Assembly: GCF_902498185.1 (NCBI RefSeq)
Contig: NZ_CABVIX010000007.1
Span: 184,561-248,560 of the forward strand
Direction: 5' to 3'
Origin: Pseudomonas fluorescens
GTDB lineage: Bacteria; Pseudomonadota; Gammaproteobacteria; Pseudomonadales; Pseudomonadaceae
DNA length: 64,000 nt
The notes beneath the pieces were generated by a model. It was given only the letters and a program-made list of their open reading frames with translations, was not told the origin of the DNA and searched no databases. The translations under genes and the position numbers were made by a program. This document shows positions 1 to 11,465 of this stretch, piece by piece (the first letter of the stretch is position 1; each line of letters begins with the position of its first letter).

Positions 1-751
1 TGGCGTCATCAACTGCCTTCTTGAACGGCGCATCACCCTTGCGCACCATGCAGCCATAGATCTCGTATGACTGTGGCGTACCGGTCACGGCCCAGTCGCC
101 CGGTTTCTTGGCCTTGGCCATTTCGCCGGCAAGCAGCGCATCATCCATCATGAAGGCCACGGCGCGACCCGATTCGAGCATCTGGAAGGACTCGCCATGG
201 TCCTTGGCCGAGATGACGTTCATCTTCATCTGCTTGTCGGCGTTCATGGCTTTGAGCAGGCGCTCGGAGGTGGTGCCGGCGGTGGTCACCACGTTCTTGC
301 CGGCCAGGTCCGGGAAGTCCTTGTACTTGGAATCCTTCTTGGCCAGCAGGCGTGTGCCTACCTCGAAGATACCGACCGAGAAGTCGACCTGCTGCTGGCG
401 CTCGACGTTGTTGGTGGTGGAGCCGCACTCGACGTCGACGGTACCGTTCTGCACCAGCGGAATACGGGTCTGCGAGGTGACCAGGTTGTAGCGGACCTTG
501 AGCTCAGGGGCGTCGAGCTGCTTCTTCAGGTGCTCGACAACGGCGACCTGAATGTCATGGGAATAGCCCACGGGCTTACCCGAAGCATCGGCGATGTAGG
601 AAAACGGAATGGAAGAGTCTCGGTGCCCCAGGGTGATGGTGCCCGAATCCTTGACCTTCTTGAGGGTGCCGGTCAGCTCTTCGGCCATGACTGGCGAACT
701 GATGACGGCAGCCGCGATGGCGGCGCCCAACAGGTGACGAACGATACGCAT
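1..751 (-). CDS. gltI: Glutamate/aspartate ABC transporter periplasmic binding protein (partial, C-terminus beyond window)
   Basis: This is the periplasmic solute-binding subunit of an acidic amino acid ABC importer. It starts at ATG 749-751 and runs off the left edge, so about 250 residues are visible; the family is usually near 300. Residues 1-23 form a signal peptide ending VMA before EELTG. The mature part begins with LKKVKDSGTITLGHRDSSIPFSY, typical of family-3 binding proteins (SBP_bac_3), with VDVECGSTTNN and a DFSVGIFEVGTRLLAKK stretch matching GltI/YbeJ. The permease and ATPase genes (gltJKL) would be expected further left. Assignment to glutamate/aspartate rests on overall likeness to GltI. 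Confidence 0.88.
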   Translation of the reverse strand, partial: MRIVRHLLGAAIAAAVISSPVMAEELTGTLKKVKDSGTITLGHRDSSIPFSYIADASGKPVGYSHDIQVAVVEHLKKQLDAPELKVRYNLVTSQTRIPLVQNGTVDVECGSTTNNVERQQQVDFSVGIFEVGTRLLAKKDSKYKDFPDLAGKNVVTTAGTTSERLLKAMNADKQMKMNVISAKDHGESFQMLESGRAVAFMMDDALLAGEMAKAKKPGDWAVTGTPQSYEIYGCMVRKGDAPFKKAVDDA

Positions 752-945
752 CAAATTTTCCTCGACGTTTGTTTTTTTTATGGAGCCGTTGGCGGACTCT
801 TTCGTTCAACGAACACAGCCTGAAGCGGTGATGTATTCGGGTAAACAGTGTAGAGCATGAGTCGTGCCAAGCCCTGGCATCGATCATAACGCCGTGCAAA
901 GGCTGGGGATCAAGGTTTCATGAAGGTTTTGTGAGGCGAGGATTT

Positions 946-1004
946 GTCCGGGATTCCGAACGGATGGCCAGTGGCCATCCGGGAATCCGAATGGATTCCC
1001 GGAC
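946..1004. repeat. Nested inverted repeat between glpD and gltI
   Basis: The core is a perfect 10-bp stem with a one-base loop (CGGATGGCCA g TGGCCATCCG, 961-981). It is flanked by imperfect outer arms starting GTCCGGGATTCC and ending GGATTCCCGGAC. It lies downstream of glpD, about 195 bp before gltI. Neither side has a T-run, so it is not a classic intrinsic terminator. It could stabilise the glpD mRNA 3' end, terminate weakly, or be a REP-like element. Confidence 0.6.
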
Positions 1005-1037
1005 TGATCATGTACAGGGATGACTTCGGTCCGTGGC

Positions 1038-2564
1038 TCAGGCAGCCTTTTGACGCTTCAGCTGCTGCAGATAATCGCGCAGTGCCTGTTTCTCGGCATC
1101 AGTGGTGAACAACCCAAGCTTGCTGCGGCGCCAGAGGATGTCGTCGGCTCCCACTGCCCATTCCTGCTCGCGCAGGTAATCCACTTCGCGGGTGAATAGC
1201 CCGCCGCCAATGGCCTGACCGAGGTCGTCGGGACCCTGAACGCCTTCGAGCAGGTTCCATACGCGACTGCCGTAGGTCTGCGCCCAGCGGCGGGCGATGT
1301 CGACCGGCAACCAGCCGCAGCGGGCCAGAATGGCGTCGACCAGTGCGGGTACGCTGGACATCTGCTCGCCCCCAGGCAACGGCGCGCTGGCCGTCCAGCT
1401 GCCACGCATCTGGGCGAAGAACGGCTTGAGCTCGGCCATCGCCGACTCGGCCAGCTTGCGGTAGGTGGTCAGCTTGCCGCCGAAAACCGACAGCAGCGGT
1501 GCTTGGCCTTGGCTGGCGGACAACGCGAGGGTGTAGTCGCGGGTTACCGCCGAAGGGTTGTCCGATTCGTCGTTGCACAGCGGCCGCACGCCAGAATAGG
1601 TGTGCACGATGTCGGCGCGGCTGAGCTGATGATTGAAGTGCTCGTTGACCACCTTGAGAATGTAGTCGGTCTCCACATCGGTGATCGCTACCTTGGCCGG
1701 GTCACCGGTGTACTCGCGGTCCGTAGTCCCGATAAGGGTAAAACGATCGAGGTAGGGAATCGCGAACACGATGCGTTGGTCTTCGTTCTGCAGGATGTAG
1801 GCATGCTCGCCCTCGTACAGACGCGGCACGATCAGGTGGCTGCCCTGGATCAGGCGGATACCGTATGGCGCATCGAGCTGCAGGTCATCCTTGATGAAGC
1901 TGGCGACCCATGGGCCCGCCGCATTGACCAGGGCACGTGCCCGAATGCTTTGACGGCCGCCGTCGGGATGCTCCAGCTCCACCTGCCACAGACCATCGAC
2001 GCGCTTGGCGCTCAGGCAGCGTGTACGGGTTCGAACATGCGCGCCGTGCTCTCGGGCAGCCATGGCGTTTACCACCACGAGACGGGCGTCATCCACGGCG
2101 CAGTCGGCATACTCGAAGCCATGGGTGATGGCCGGCTTGAGCGGGTTGCCAGGGCCGAAACGCAGGCCGCGCGAGGCACCCAGCTGCTTGCGCTTGCCCA
2201 GGTGATCATAGAGAAACAGGCCGGCGCGGATCATCCAGCCCGGACGCAGGTGCGGGCGGTGGGGCAGCACGAAGCGCATCGGCTTGACGATGTGCGGGGC
2301 CTTGGCCAGCAATACTTCTCGCTCGGCCAGCGCTTCACGCACCAGGCGGAATTCATAGTGCTCCAGGTAGCGCAGGCCGCCGTGGATCAGCTTGCTGCTG
2401 GCCGAGGAGGTGTGGCTGGCCAGGTCATCCTTTTCGCAAAGGAATACCGACAGGCCGCGCCCGGCTGCGTCAGCGGCAATGCCAACGCCATTGATGCCCC
2501 CGCCAATCACGGCAAGGTCATAGCAGTCGGCAAGGGGCGGCTGGGACGAAGTAGGCTGGGACAC
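1038..2564 (-). CDS. glpD: Aerobic glycerol-3-phosphate dehydrogenase
   Basis: Membrane-associated FAD enzyme that oxidises sn-glycerol-3-phosphate to dihydroxyacetone phosphate and feeds electrons to quinone. The 508-residue product has an N-terminal dinucleotide-binding motif (DLAVIGGGINGVGIAADAAGRG, about residues 17-38) and family blocks such as SSKLIHGGLRYLE and YSGVRPLCND. The start is GTG 2562-2564, preceded by a perfect AGGAGG seven bases upstream. It is last in glpF-glpK-glpR-glpD but separated from glpR by 184 bp carrying its own GlpR-like operators, so it is probably a separate transcription unit. Confidence 0.97.
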   Translation of the reverse strand: MSQPTSSQPPLADCYDLAVIGGGINGVGIAADAAGRGLSVFLCEKDDLASHTSSASSKLIHGGLRYLEHYEFRLVREALAEREVLLAKAPHIVKPMRFVLPHRPHLRPGWMIRAGLFLYDHLGKRKQLGASRGLRFGPGNPLKPAITHGFEYADCAVDDARLVVVNAMAAREHGAHVRTRTRCLSAKRVDGLWQVELEHPDGGRQSIRARALVNAAGPWVASFIKDDLQLDAPYGIRLIQGSHLIVPRLYEGEHAYILQNEDQRIVFAIPYLDRFTLIGTTDREYTGDPAKVAITDVETDYILKVVNEHFNHQLSRADIVHTYSGVRPLCNDESDNPSAVTRDYTLALSASQGQAPLLSVFGGKLTTYRKLAESAMAELKPFFAQMRGSWTASAPLPGGEQMSSVPALVDAILARCGWLPVDIARRWAQTYGSRVWNLLEGVQGPDDLGQAIGGGLFTREVDYLREQEWAVGADDILWRRSKLGLFTTDAEKQALRDYLQQLKRQKAA

Positions 2565-2605
2565 GGCAAGGCCTCCTGAGGCATTTCACATCGAATATGA
2601 ACATC

Positions 2606-2625
2606 AATGTTCGTTTCCGAAAATA
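2606..2625. promoter_or_regulatory. GlpR-like operator upstream of glpD
   Basis: The sequence AATGTTCGTTTCCGAAAATA fits the Escherichia coli GlpR operator pattern WATGTTCGWTAWCGAACATW at 16 of 20 positions by eye. It lies 42 bp upstream of the glpD start, where a repressor would block transcription. GlpR is encoded immediately upstream. Binding is inferred. Confidence 0.6.
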
Positions 2626-2691
2626 CTAGCGCAATGCACAGGCAGTAGCCAGTCCGATCCCATAGAAAATACTGATCGGATGACAAGGTAT

Positions 2692-2708
2692 CGAACATTA
2701 CCGAACAT
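2692..2708. promoter_or_regulatory. Directly repeated GlpR half-sites
   Basis: Two copies of CGAACAT occur exactly 10 bp apart (2692-2698 and 2702-2708), that is, one helical turn. CGAACAT is the right half of the GlpR operator. They lie in the glpR-glpD gap and may act with the site at 2606-2625 for cooperative repression. Confidence 0.45.
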
Positions 2709-2748
2709 CAAGCGACGCCACTGCAACCAATGGCGTGCCAAGGACCAG

Positions 2749-3504
2749 TCAGACCACCTCGAGGCGGATCTTGTTCTGGCTGAGCAGCTCGGCCAGGGCA
2801 GGAGAAGGCGCCTGGTCGGTCACCAGGCAGTCGACCAGGCTGATCGAACCCAGGCGTACCATGGCATTGCGCCCAAACTTGCTGGAGTCGGCGGCCAGAA
2901 TCACCTGGCGGGCGTTGGCGATGATTGCCTGGGACACGCGTACTTCCTGGTAGTCGAAGTCCAGCAAGCTACCGTCTTCGTCGATACCGCTGATGCCCAC
3001 CAAGGCAAAATCCACCTTGAATTGATGGATGAAGTCCACGCTGGCCTGGCCGACCACGCCGCCATCACGGCGGACGGTCCCGCCTGCCAGTTGGACCTCG
3101 AAATCGTCCTTGGCGCTGAGAATCGACGCCACGTGCAAATTGTTGGTGATCACCTTGAGATGGTTGTGGTTGAGCAGGGCGCGGGCGATGGACTCGGTGG
3201 TGGTACCGATGTTGATGAACAGCGAGGCGTGGTCGGGAATCTGCTTGGCCACGGCGTCGGCGATGCGCTGCTTCTCATCGCGCATCTGGTCGGCGCGCAT
3301 CGCGTAGGCGGTGTTTTCGATACTCGAGTCATAGGCGGCGCCACCGTGGTAACGGCGCAGCAGGTTGACCTCGGCAAGCAGGTTGATATCACGGCGGATG
3401 GTTTGCGGGGTGACGACGAACAACTGCGCCATTTCCTCGATACTGACGTAGCCGCGGTCGCGTACCAGTTCGAGGATTTGTTGTTGGCGTGGGGGCAGAT
3501 TCAT
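2749..3504 (-). CDS. glpR: DeoR-family transcriptional repressor of the glycerol regulon
   Basis: Regulator of 251 residues. An N-terminal winged helix-turn-helix (about residues 6-56, with [23 protein letters not shown] and [12 protein letters not shown]) is followed by a DeoR sensor domain with the sugar-phosphate motif region [11 protein letters not shown] and ADSSKFG. In this family glycerol-3-phosphate relieves repression. The position between glpK and glpD matches pseudomonad glp loci. A 90-bp gap separates it from glpK upstream. Confidence 0.95.
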   Translation of the reverse strand: MNLPPRQQQILELVRDRGYVSIEEMAQLFVVTPQTIRRDINLLAEVNLLRRYHGGAAYDSSIENTAYAMRADQMRDEKQRIADAVAKQIPDHASLFINIGTTTESIARALLNHNHLKVITNNLHVASILSAKDDFEVQLAGGTVRRDGGVVGQASVDFIHQFKVDFALVGISGIDEDGSLLDFDYQEVRVSQAIIANARQVILAADSSKFGRNAMVRLGSISLVDCLVTDQAPSPALAELLSQNKIRLEVV

Positions 3505-3594
3505 GGGCGGTCCTTCGGGCTGCCGGACAAATGCTGCAATGATGCCGCAGGACGGGTCTGGCGACCAGCCGCTACGGCCTCATGTACGCGCAGA

Positions 3595-6013
<2,419 letters not shown>

Positions 6014-6324
6014 GTATGACCTCGTTTCTTGTTGTTGTAAGGCGCGGGGTGCGCTCGACAGCAAGACCCGGCATCGATCCCCATTGAGGCCGGGTGGGTA
6101 AAAAGAAATGCACCTTATCGGGGCGTCATTTATTCAGAAACGAAAAAATATAGACAAGAAACGCTTATGTCAAAGGTCGAAAGTGAACCATGGGACATAT
6201 TCTGACTGTTGGCTGGCAAAGTGACTCCATTTGCGACGTGACGCGGCGGTGACCTGCTGGCCGGGTCGGAACTTTTACCCTAAAGTACCCGCAAACCCTG
6301 GCCCGCCGTCCCATGGATCCTTAC
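6014..6324. other. Divergent regulatory region between glpF and ybaK
   Basis: A 311-bp gap without a supported gene. It holds the glpF leader, an A/T-rich stretch around 6,120-6,170 with a GlpR-like site, and the upstream region of ybaK. No small open frame with a good ribosome site was seen. Confidence 0.6.
6129..6148. promoter_or_regulatory. Probable GlpR operator upstream of glpF
   Basis: The core TTCAGAAACGAA matches the GlpR pattern TTCGWTAWCGAA with correct half-site spacing; outer positions are weaker. It sits about 115 bp before the glpF start. Weaker match than the glpD site. Confidence 0.4.
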
Positions 6325-6795
6325 ATGACACCTGCCCTTGATCTGTTGAAGAAGGTTCACGCCGAACATCGCATCCTCAGTTACGAACACGATCCGAAAG
6401 TTGCGTCCTACGGACTGGAAGCGGCTGAGAAGCTCGGGCTAGACCCACTGCGCGTTTACAAGACGCTGCTGGCGAGCAGTGATAAAGGAGAGCTTCTGGT
6501 GGCGGTGGTTCCTGTAGGCGGGACCCTTGACCTGAAAGCCCTCGCTCACGCTGCAGGGGTAAAGAAGTGCGAGATGGCCGATCCCGCGGTGGCACAGCGA
6601 GCAACGGGATATCTGGTGGGAGGTATCAGCCCGCTGGGACAGAAAAAGCGCTTGCGCACCTTTATCGATCAGTCCGCTCAAGCGTTCGAGACGATTCACG
6701 TCAGTGCCGGGAGGCGCGGGCTGGAGGTCGAGCTGGCCGCTGACGTACTTGCCGCGTATACCCTTGGCCAGTTTGCCGCGATCGGCAGGGCGTGA
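6325..6795 (+). CDS. ybaK: Cys-tRNA(Pro)/Cys-tRNA deacylase, YbaK/EbsC type
   Basis: Trans-editing factor that hydrolyses mischarged Cys-tRNA(Pro), cytosolic. The 156-residue form starts at [10 protein letters not shown], which lines up with the YbaK N-terminus; an in-frame ATG lies 12 bp upstream (6313) and neither has a clear ribosome site. Typical blocks are [57 protein letters not shown] (conserved K, G and lipid-like pocket) and [12 protein letters not shown]. Stand-alone gene convergent with the ABC ATPase. Confidence 0.93.
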   Translation: MTPALDLLKKVHAEHRILSYEHDPKVASYGLEAAEKLGLDPLRVYKTLLASSDKGELLVAVVPVGGTLDLKALAHAAGVKKCEMADPAVAQRATGYLVGGISPLGQKKRLRTFIDQSAQAFETIHVSAGRRGLEVELAADVLAAYTLGQFAAIGRA

Positions 6796-6805
6796 ATGCT
6801 CTACG

Positions 6806-6859
6806 GGAGCTGCATCGCGTCATTCGCAGGCTTGCCCCGCAACAGGCGCGATGCGCTCC
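6806..6859. repeat. Inverted repeat at the ybaK/ABC-ATPase convergence
   Basis: GGAGCTGCATCGCG (6806-6819) pairs with CGCGATGCGCTCC (6847-6859) with one bulge; the loop contains the imperfect inverted sequence GCAGGCTTGCCCCGC. It fills the gap between two converging genes, where REP-like hairpins are common in Pseudomonas. No T-run. It may act as a bidirectional transcription barrier. Confidence 0.5.
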
Positions 6860-6865
6860 GGGCGT

Positions 6866-7975
6866 TCAGGTCGCCGAGCTGTACCGGCGCACACCCACTT
6901 CCTGAGAAGGCAACTGCGCCGCCACGCTACCCGCTACGGCGAACAGCACCAGATGATCCGCCGCCACTTCGATCCCCACGTCATGTCCGATCAGATGATC
7001 GACATGGCTGGGGAAGATCGCTTCAAGCTGGCTGCCGGTCGGCAGTTGCAGGCGGTACAGGGTCGAGGCCCCCAGGAAACTCTTGCCTACGATCCGCGCC
7101 TGCAAAGCACTGCCCGGCGCATGCACGATATCGTCCGGGCGCAACAGCACATCCACCGCGCTGCCTACTGCCATGGTGTAGGCGCGATTGCCGCGCAGCT
7201 CGCCCAGCTCGGTACTGACAGCTTCGGGACTGAGCAGCTGGCCGCGGATGAAATACCCCTGACCCACAAAGCTTGCGACAAAAGGCGTCAGCGGCTCGTG
7301 ATAGAGGTTGTAGGGTGTATCCCACTGCTCCAGCCGGCCTTCCTTGAACACGCCGACATGGTCGCTGACCGCGAAGGCTTCTTCCTGGTCGTGGGTGACC
7401 AGGATGGCGCTGGTGCCGCGGCTCTTCAGAATGTCGCGCACCTCATGGCTGAGGCGCCGGCGCAGCTCGACGTCGAGATTGGAAAACGGCTCGTCGAGCA
7501 GCAGCAGTTGTGGCTCCGGCGCCAGTGCACGGGCCAGGGCGACGCGCTGCTGCTGGCCACCGGACAGCTCGTGCGGATAACGGCCGCCCAGGCCACCGAG
7601 CTTGACCAGCTCGAGCATGTCCTGGATGACGTCGCGCTGCTGCGGATGCTTGGCGATGCCAAAGGCAATGTTCTGCGCCACTGTAAGGTGGGGGAACAGC
7701 GCATAGTCCTGGAACACCATGCCGATCCGGCGTTTCTCCGGGGCGAGGGTGAAGCCTGCGCGCGAGATTACTTCGCCCGCCAGGGTGATATCACCTTCGT
7801 GCACAGGCTCGAAGCCAGCGATGGCACGCAGGGTGGTGGTCTTGCCGCAACCAGATGAACCCAGCAGGCAACCAATGTCGCCTGCATTCAGGTGCAGGTT
7901 GAGGTTCTGGACGATGCGCTGGTCGCCATAGCCGCAGGCGAGGTTGCGCAGGTTGAGCAGTAGGGGTTGACTCAT
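6866..7975 (-). CDS. Orphan ABC transporter ATP-binding protein, FbpC/PotA-like with TOBE domain
   Basis: The 369-residue nucleotide-binding subunit has Walker [10 protein letters not shown] (about residue 39), Q-loop [11 protein letters not shown], signature [15 protein letters not shown], Walker [13 protein letters not shown] and switch His in LVTHDQEEA. The C-terminal third is a TOBE-type regulatory domain ([17 protein letters not shown]), as in Fe3+, spermidine/putrescine or sulfate importers. No permease or binding protein is nearby, so the substrate is unknown. Its ATG overlaps the argF stop (ATGA), which implies translational coupling with argF. Confidence 0.85.
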   Translation of the reverse strand: MSQPLLLNLRNLACGYGDQRIVQNLNLHLNAGDIGCLLGSSGCGKTTTLRAIAGFEPVHEGDITLAGEVISRAGFTLAPEKRRIGMVFQDYALFPHLTVAQNIAFGIAKHPQQRDVIQDMLELVKLGGLGGRYPHELSGGQQQRVALARALAPEPQLLLLDEPFSNLDVELRRRLSHEVRDILKSRGTSAILVTHDQEEAFAVSDHVGVFKEGRLEQWDTPYNLYHEPLTPFVASFVGQGYFIRGQLLSPEAVSTELGELRGNRAYTMAVGSAVDVLLRPDDIVHAPGSALQARIVGKSFLGASTLYRLQLPTGSQLEAIFPSHVDHLIGHDVGIEVAADHLVLFAVAGSVAAQLPSQEVGVRRYSSAT

Positions 7976-8892
7976 GCGTGGTGGTAAGCCGGTTCTACAA
8001 GAAATTCGAGAAGGGCCTTCTGTGCATGCAGGCGGTTTTCTGCCTGGTCCCAGGCGACCGCACGAGGGTCGTCAAGCAGGTCCAGACTGATTTCCTCACC
8101 ACGGTGGGCGGGCAGGCAATGCATGAACAGGGCGTCGGTTGCCGCCAGGTCGAGCAGTTCACGGGTGACCTGGAAAGGCGCGAAATGCGCCAGGCGCCGA
8201 GCAGTTTCCTCCTCCTGACCCATGGAAGTCCAGACATCGGTGCTGACCAGGTGCGCATCCCGTACCGCATCCTTGGGGTCACGCACGATCCGCACGCGTT
8301 CGCCAGCGGCTTCGACGAAGCGCGGATCGGGCTCGTAGCCCTCGGGGCAGGCCACGCGCAGTTGGAAGTCGAACTGCATGGCCGCTTCTATATAGCTGTT
8401 GCACATGTTGTTGCCGTCACCGATCCACGCCACGGTCTTGCCTTGAATCGAGCCACGGTGTTCGTGGAAAGTCTGCATGTCGGCGAGCAACTGGCAGGGG
8501 TGTAGATCATCGGAAAGGCCGTTGATCACCGGCACCCGCGAATTGGCGGCGAACTCGGTGAGCGTGCTATGGGCGAAGGTGCGGATCATCACGGCGTCGA
8601 GCATGCGCGACATGACAATGGCGCAATCGCCAATCGGCTCGCCGCGGCCCAGCTGGGTGTCCCGCGGCGAGAGGAAGATAGCCTGACCACCAAGCTGGAT
8701 CATGCCGGCCTCGAACGACAGGCGGGTTCGCGTCGACGATTTCTCGAAGATCATCCCCAGCACCCGGTTTTTCAAGGGTTCGAACAGTACGCCGCGGTTA
8801 CGCAGGTCCTTCAGCTCGATGCCGCGACGGATCACGCTCAGCAGCTCGTCGGGCGTGAAATCCATCAGGGAGAGAAAGTGCCTAGCGCTCAT
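7972..8892 (-). CDS. argF: Ornithine carbamoyltransferase, anabolic
   Basis: Converts ornithine and carbamoyl phosphate to citrulline in arginine biosynthesis; argG, the next enzyme, is also in this window. The 306-residue protein has the carbamoyl-phosphate motif [10 protein letters not shown] (about residues 51-60), the ornithine-loop segment [11 protein letters not shown] and the catalytic HCLPAHRG. Preceded by a promoter overlapped by tandem ArgR half-sites, consistent with arginine repression of argF in Pseudomonas. Confidence 0.97.
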   Translation of the reverse strand: MSARHFLSLMDFTPDELLSVIRRGIELKDLRNRGVLFEPLKNRVLGMIFEKSSTRTRLSFEAGMIQLGGQAIFLSPRDTQLGRGEPIGDCAIVMSRMLDAVMIRTFAHSTLTEFAANSRVPVINGLSDDLHPCQLLADMQTFHEHRGSIQGKTVAWIGDGNNMCNSYIEAAMQFDFQLRVACPEGYEPDPRFVEAAGERVRIVRDPKDAVRDAHLVSTDVWTSMGQEEETARRLAHFAPFQVTRELLDLAATDALFMHCLPAHRGEEISLDLLDDPRAVAWDQAENRLHAQKALLEFLVEPAYHHA

Positions 8893-9007
8893 GATTGACT
8901 ACCTTGTTTTGCATCGGACTGCAGGTCGACCGTACCCATTTCTTGACGGTTTCGAACAATGGAGGTGACCTGCGGCGTTAGCCGCTCGGGGCGACGGAAA
9001 TAGGGAA

Positions 9008-9049
9008 AGGCGCAATACTATAATTAAATGTCGCCTGAAACCAATAGGG
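9008..9049. promoter_or_regulatory. Tandem ArgR half-sites over the argF promoter
   Basis: Pseudomonas ArgR recognises directly repeated half-sites TGTCGC-N8-AA-N5. Here AGGCGC-N8-AA-N5 (9008) is followed exactly 21 bp later by TGTCGC-N8-AA-N5 (9029). A -10-like TATAGT on the minus strand (9016-9021) with TTGGTT 16 bp upstream lies inside the site, so bound ArgR would exclude RNA polymerase from argF. The rest of the 375-bp argF/oxidoreductase gap (8893-9267) shows no supported gene. Confidence 0.7.
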
Positions 9050-9267
9050 GCGGCAGGGTCGGTGTCTCAAAGGGTGTCGTAAACCCTTGGGCGGACGCTG
9101 TTTCTTATTTGCTACAGGCGTTTTTACACCGACCATGCTCGGTTTTGCAAACCATGGTCGCAAATCGCCCTGCCTGATGGCGCTCGATTCATGCGGCGAA
9201 ACCGGCTGGTGCCGTGTTGATCGCCGGCGCATAGTCGGATTTCAGACAACCATCAGCAGAGGCGGCC

Positions 9268-11376
9268 ATGTCCAGCACCCTGCACCACCGTGCCTGTCAC
9301 CTGTGCGAGGCCATCTGCGGCCTGAACATCGAGGTGCTCCGACCGGACAATGGCCCGGCGAGCATCCGCTCGATCAAGGGCGATCCCGACGACCCGTTCA
9401 GCCGCGGCCATATCTGTCCCAAGGCGATAGCACTGCAGGATATCCAGACCGATCCGGACCGCCTGCGCCAGCCTCACCGGCGCTTTGGCGACCGCTGGGA
9501 GGCCATTGGCTGGCAAGAGGCATTTGCCCTTGCCGCAGACCGGATCTGGGCTGTTCAGCAGGCACATGGGCGCAACGCGGTGGCGGTGTACCAGGGAAAT
9601 CCCAGCGTGCACAACTACGGGTTGATGACCCACAGCAACTATTTCCTCGGCCTGCTCAAGACCCGCAACCGTTTCTCCGCCACCTCGGTCGACCAGCTGC
9701 CCCAGCACCTGACCAGCTACCTGATGTATGGCCATGGCCTGTTGTTGCCGATCCCCGACATCGATCACACCGACTTCATGCTGGTGCTGGGCGCCAATCC
9801 GCTGGCATCCAACGGCAGCATCATGACCGTTCCGGACGTCGCCAAGCGGCTCAAGGCGTTGCGAGTCCGCGGCGGCCGATTGGTAGTCATCGATCCTCGC
9901 CGTACCGAATCGGCGAGCATCGCCGATGAGCACCTGTTCATTCGCCCTGGGGGTGATGCCGCGCTGCTGTGTGGGCTGCTCAATACGCTGTTCGCCGAAG
10001 GCCTGGCGCGTGGCTCGCACTTGCCCGTGCAAGGGCTCGAAGTGGTACGAGAGGCGATCCTGCCTTTCGATGCCGAAGCGATGAGTCCACTGTGCGGCAT
10101 CGACGCCCTGCGCATCCGTCAGCTGGCTCGGGACTTCGCCGCAGCCGACAAAGCTGTCTGCTACGGACGCATGGGTGTGTCCACCCAATCCTTTGGCACG
10201 CTTTGCCATTGGCTGGTGCAGGTGATCAACCTGGTGACCGGCAATCTGGACCGGGTCGGTGGGGCGCTGTGCACCGAGCCGGCGGTCGACCTCGTGGCCA
10301 GTACTTCGGGAGGGCATTTCAATGCCTGGCAGAGTCGGGTGTCCAGGTTGCCCGAGTACGGCGGCGAGCTGCCGGTGGCGGCCCTGGCCGAGGAGATCCT
10401 CGGGGAAGGTGAAGGGCAGGTGCGGGCACTGGTCACGGTGGCAGGCAATCCGGTGCTGTCCACGCCCAATGGGCGGCGGCTGGACAAGGCGTTGGAAGGG
10501 CTGGAGTTCATGCTCAGCATCGACCTGTACATCAACGAAACCACGCGCCATGCCGACCTGATCCTGCCCTCGACCTCGGCGCTGGAAAACGACCACTACG
10601 ACACCACCTTCAACCTGCTGGCGGTGCGCAACGTCACCCGCTTCAACCGGGCGATCCTGCCCCGGCCAGAAGGTGCGCTGCACGATTGGGAAATCTTCGT
10701 CGGCCTGGCCCAGGCTCTCGCCAAGCGCGCCCAGGTCGAGCTCAAGCCAACAGTATCGCCCGCGCGGATGATCGATAGCGGTCTGCGCCAGGGGCGCTAC
10801 GGAGATACCTCCCCGTGGCGGCTGTCGCTGGATACCTTGGACAAGCACCCGCATGGTCTGGACCTGGGTGCGCTGCAGCCGAATCTGGCATCGCGCCTGA
10901 AAACGCCGGGGCAGGTCGTCGATGCCGCGCCTCGGGTCGTGCTCGACGACCTGCAACGCCTTGCCCGGCTTGTGCCGCCAGCGCCAGACCAGTTGCAGCT
11001 GATTGGCCGTCGGCATGTGCGCAGCAACAACTCGTGGATGCATAACTTCCACCGGCTGGTAAAAGGCAAGCCGCGCCACCAGTTGCTGATGCATCCGAGC
11101 GATCTCGCCACGCGTCACCTGCAGGATGGCCAATGGGTGCAAGTGAAATCCCGGGTCGGCAGCGTGCGGGTGCAGGTGCTGGCAAGCGACGAGATGATGC
11201 CGGGCGTGGTGAGCCTACCGCATGGCTATGGTCACGGCCTGAGAGGCGCGCAGCTCGAGATCGCCAACGGCCAGCCCGGCGTTAGCGCCAACGACCTGAC
11301 CGACGAACACCTGCGCGACGCCGTATCGGGCAATGCCGCCCTGAACGGCGTGCCGGTCGAGGTGGTGGCCGCCTGA
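9268..11376 (+). CDS. Cytoplasmic molybdopterin oxidoreductase (Mo-bisMGD family), substrate unknown
   Basis: The 702-residue member of the prokaryotic molybdopterin oxidoreductase family has an N-terminal [4Fe-4S] site (C10, C13, C17, C50, followed by the conserved Lys in CPK). There is no twin-arginine signal, so it is probably cytosolic. Cofactor-binding segments include LVLGANPLASNG, VVIDPRRTE, NLDRVGGAL, DLILPSTSALEND and a C-terminal molydopterin dinucleotide-binding domain (RHVRSNNSWMHN, GQWVQVKSRVG). In the Mo-ligand region (NRFSATSVDQLPQH, about residues 134-147) there is no Cys or selenocysteine; a Ser or Asp ligand is possible. No partner redox subunit gene is adjacent. Confidence 0.85.
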   Translation: MSSTLHHRACHLCEAICGLNIEVLRPDNGPASIRSIKGDPDDPFSRGHICPKAIALQDIQTDPDRLRQPHRRFGDRWEAIGWQEAFALAADRIWAVQQAHGRNAVAVYQGNPSVHNYGLMTHSNYFLGLLKTRNRFSATSVDQLPQHLTSYLMYGHGLLLPIPDIDHTDFMLVLGANPLASNGSIMTVPDVAKRLKALRVRGGRLVVIDPRRTESASIADEHLFIRPGGDAALLCGLLNTLFAEGLARGSHLPVQGLEVVREAILPFDAEAMSPLCGIDALRIRQLARDFAAADKAVCYGRMGVSTQSFGTLCHWLVQVINLVTGNLDRVGGALCTEPAVDLVASTSGGHFNAWQSRVSRLPEYGGELPVAALAEEILGEGEGQVRALVTVAGNPVLSTPNGRRLDKALEGLEFMLSIDLYINETTRHADLILPSTSALENDHYDTTFNLLAVRNVTRFNRAILPRPEGALHDWEIFVGLAQALAKRAQVELKPTVSPARMIDSGLRQGRYGDTSPWRLSLDTLDKHPHGLDLGALQPNLASRLKTPGQVVDAAPRVVLDDLQRLARLVPPAPDQLQLIGRRHVRSNNSWMHNFHRLVKGKPRHQLLMHPSDLATRHLQDGQWVQVKSRVGSVRVQVLASDEMMPGVVSLPHGYGHGLRGAQLEIANGQPGVSANDLTDEHLRDAVSGNAALNGVPVEVVAA

Positions 11377-11465
11377 CGAGGCAAGGCCGAGCATGCCGCT
11401 CGGCTTTCCGATACAATGCGTCACCGTGCCGACGATGGAGTCGGAAAGTTCAGCCGAGGTGCTTC

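Noticed and set aside
9253..11142. 629-codon minus-strand frame across the molybdopterin oxidoreductase
   Set aside because: The plus-strand product carries Fe-S and cofactor motifs; the minus frame is compositional shadow.
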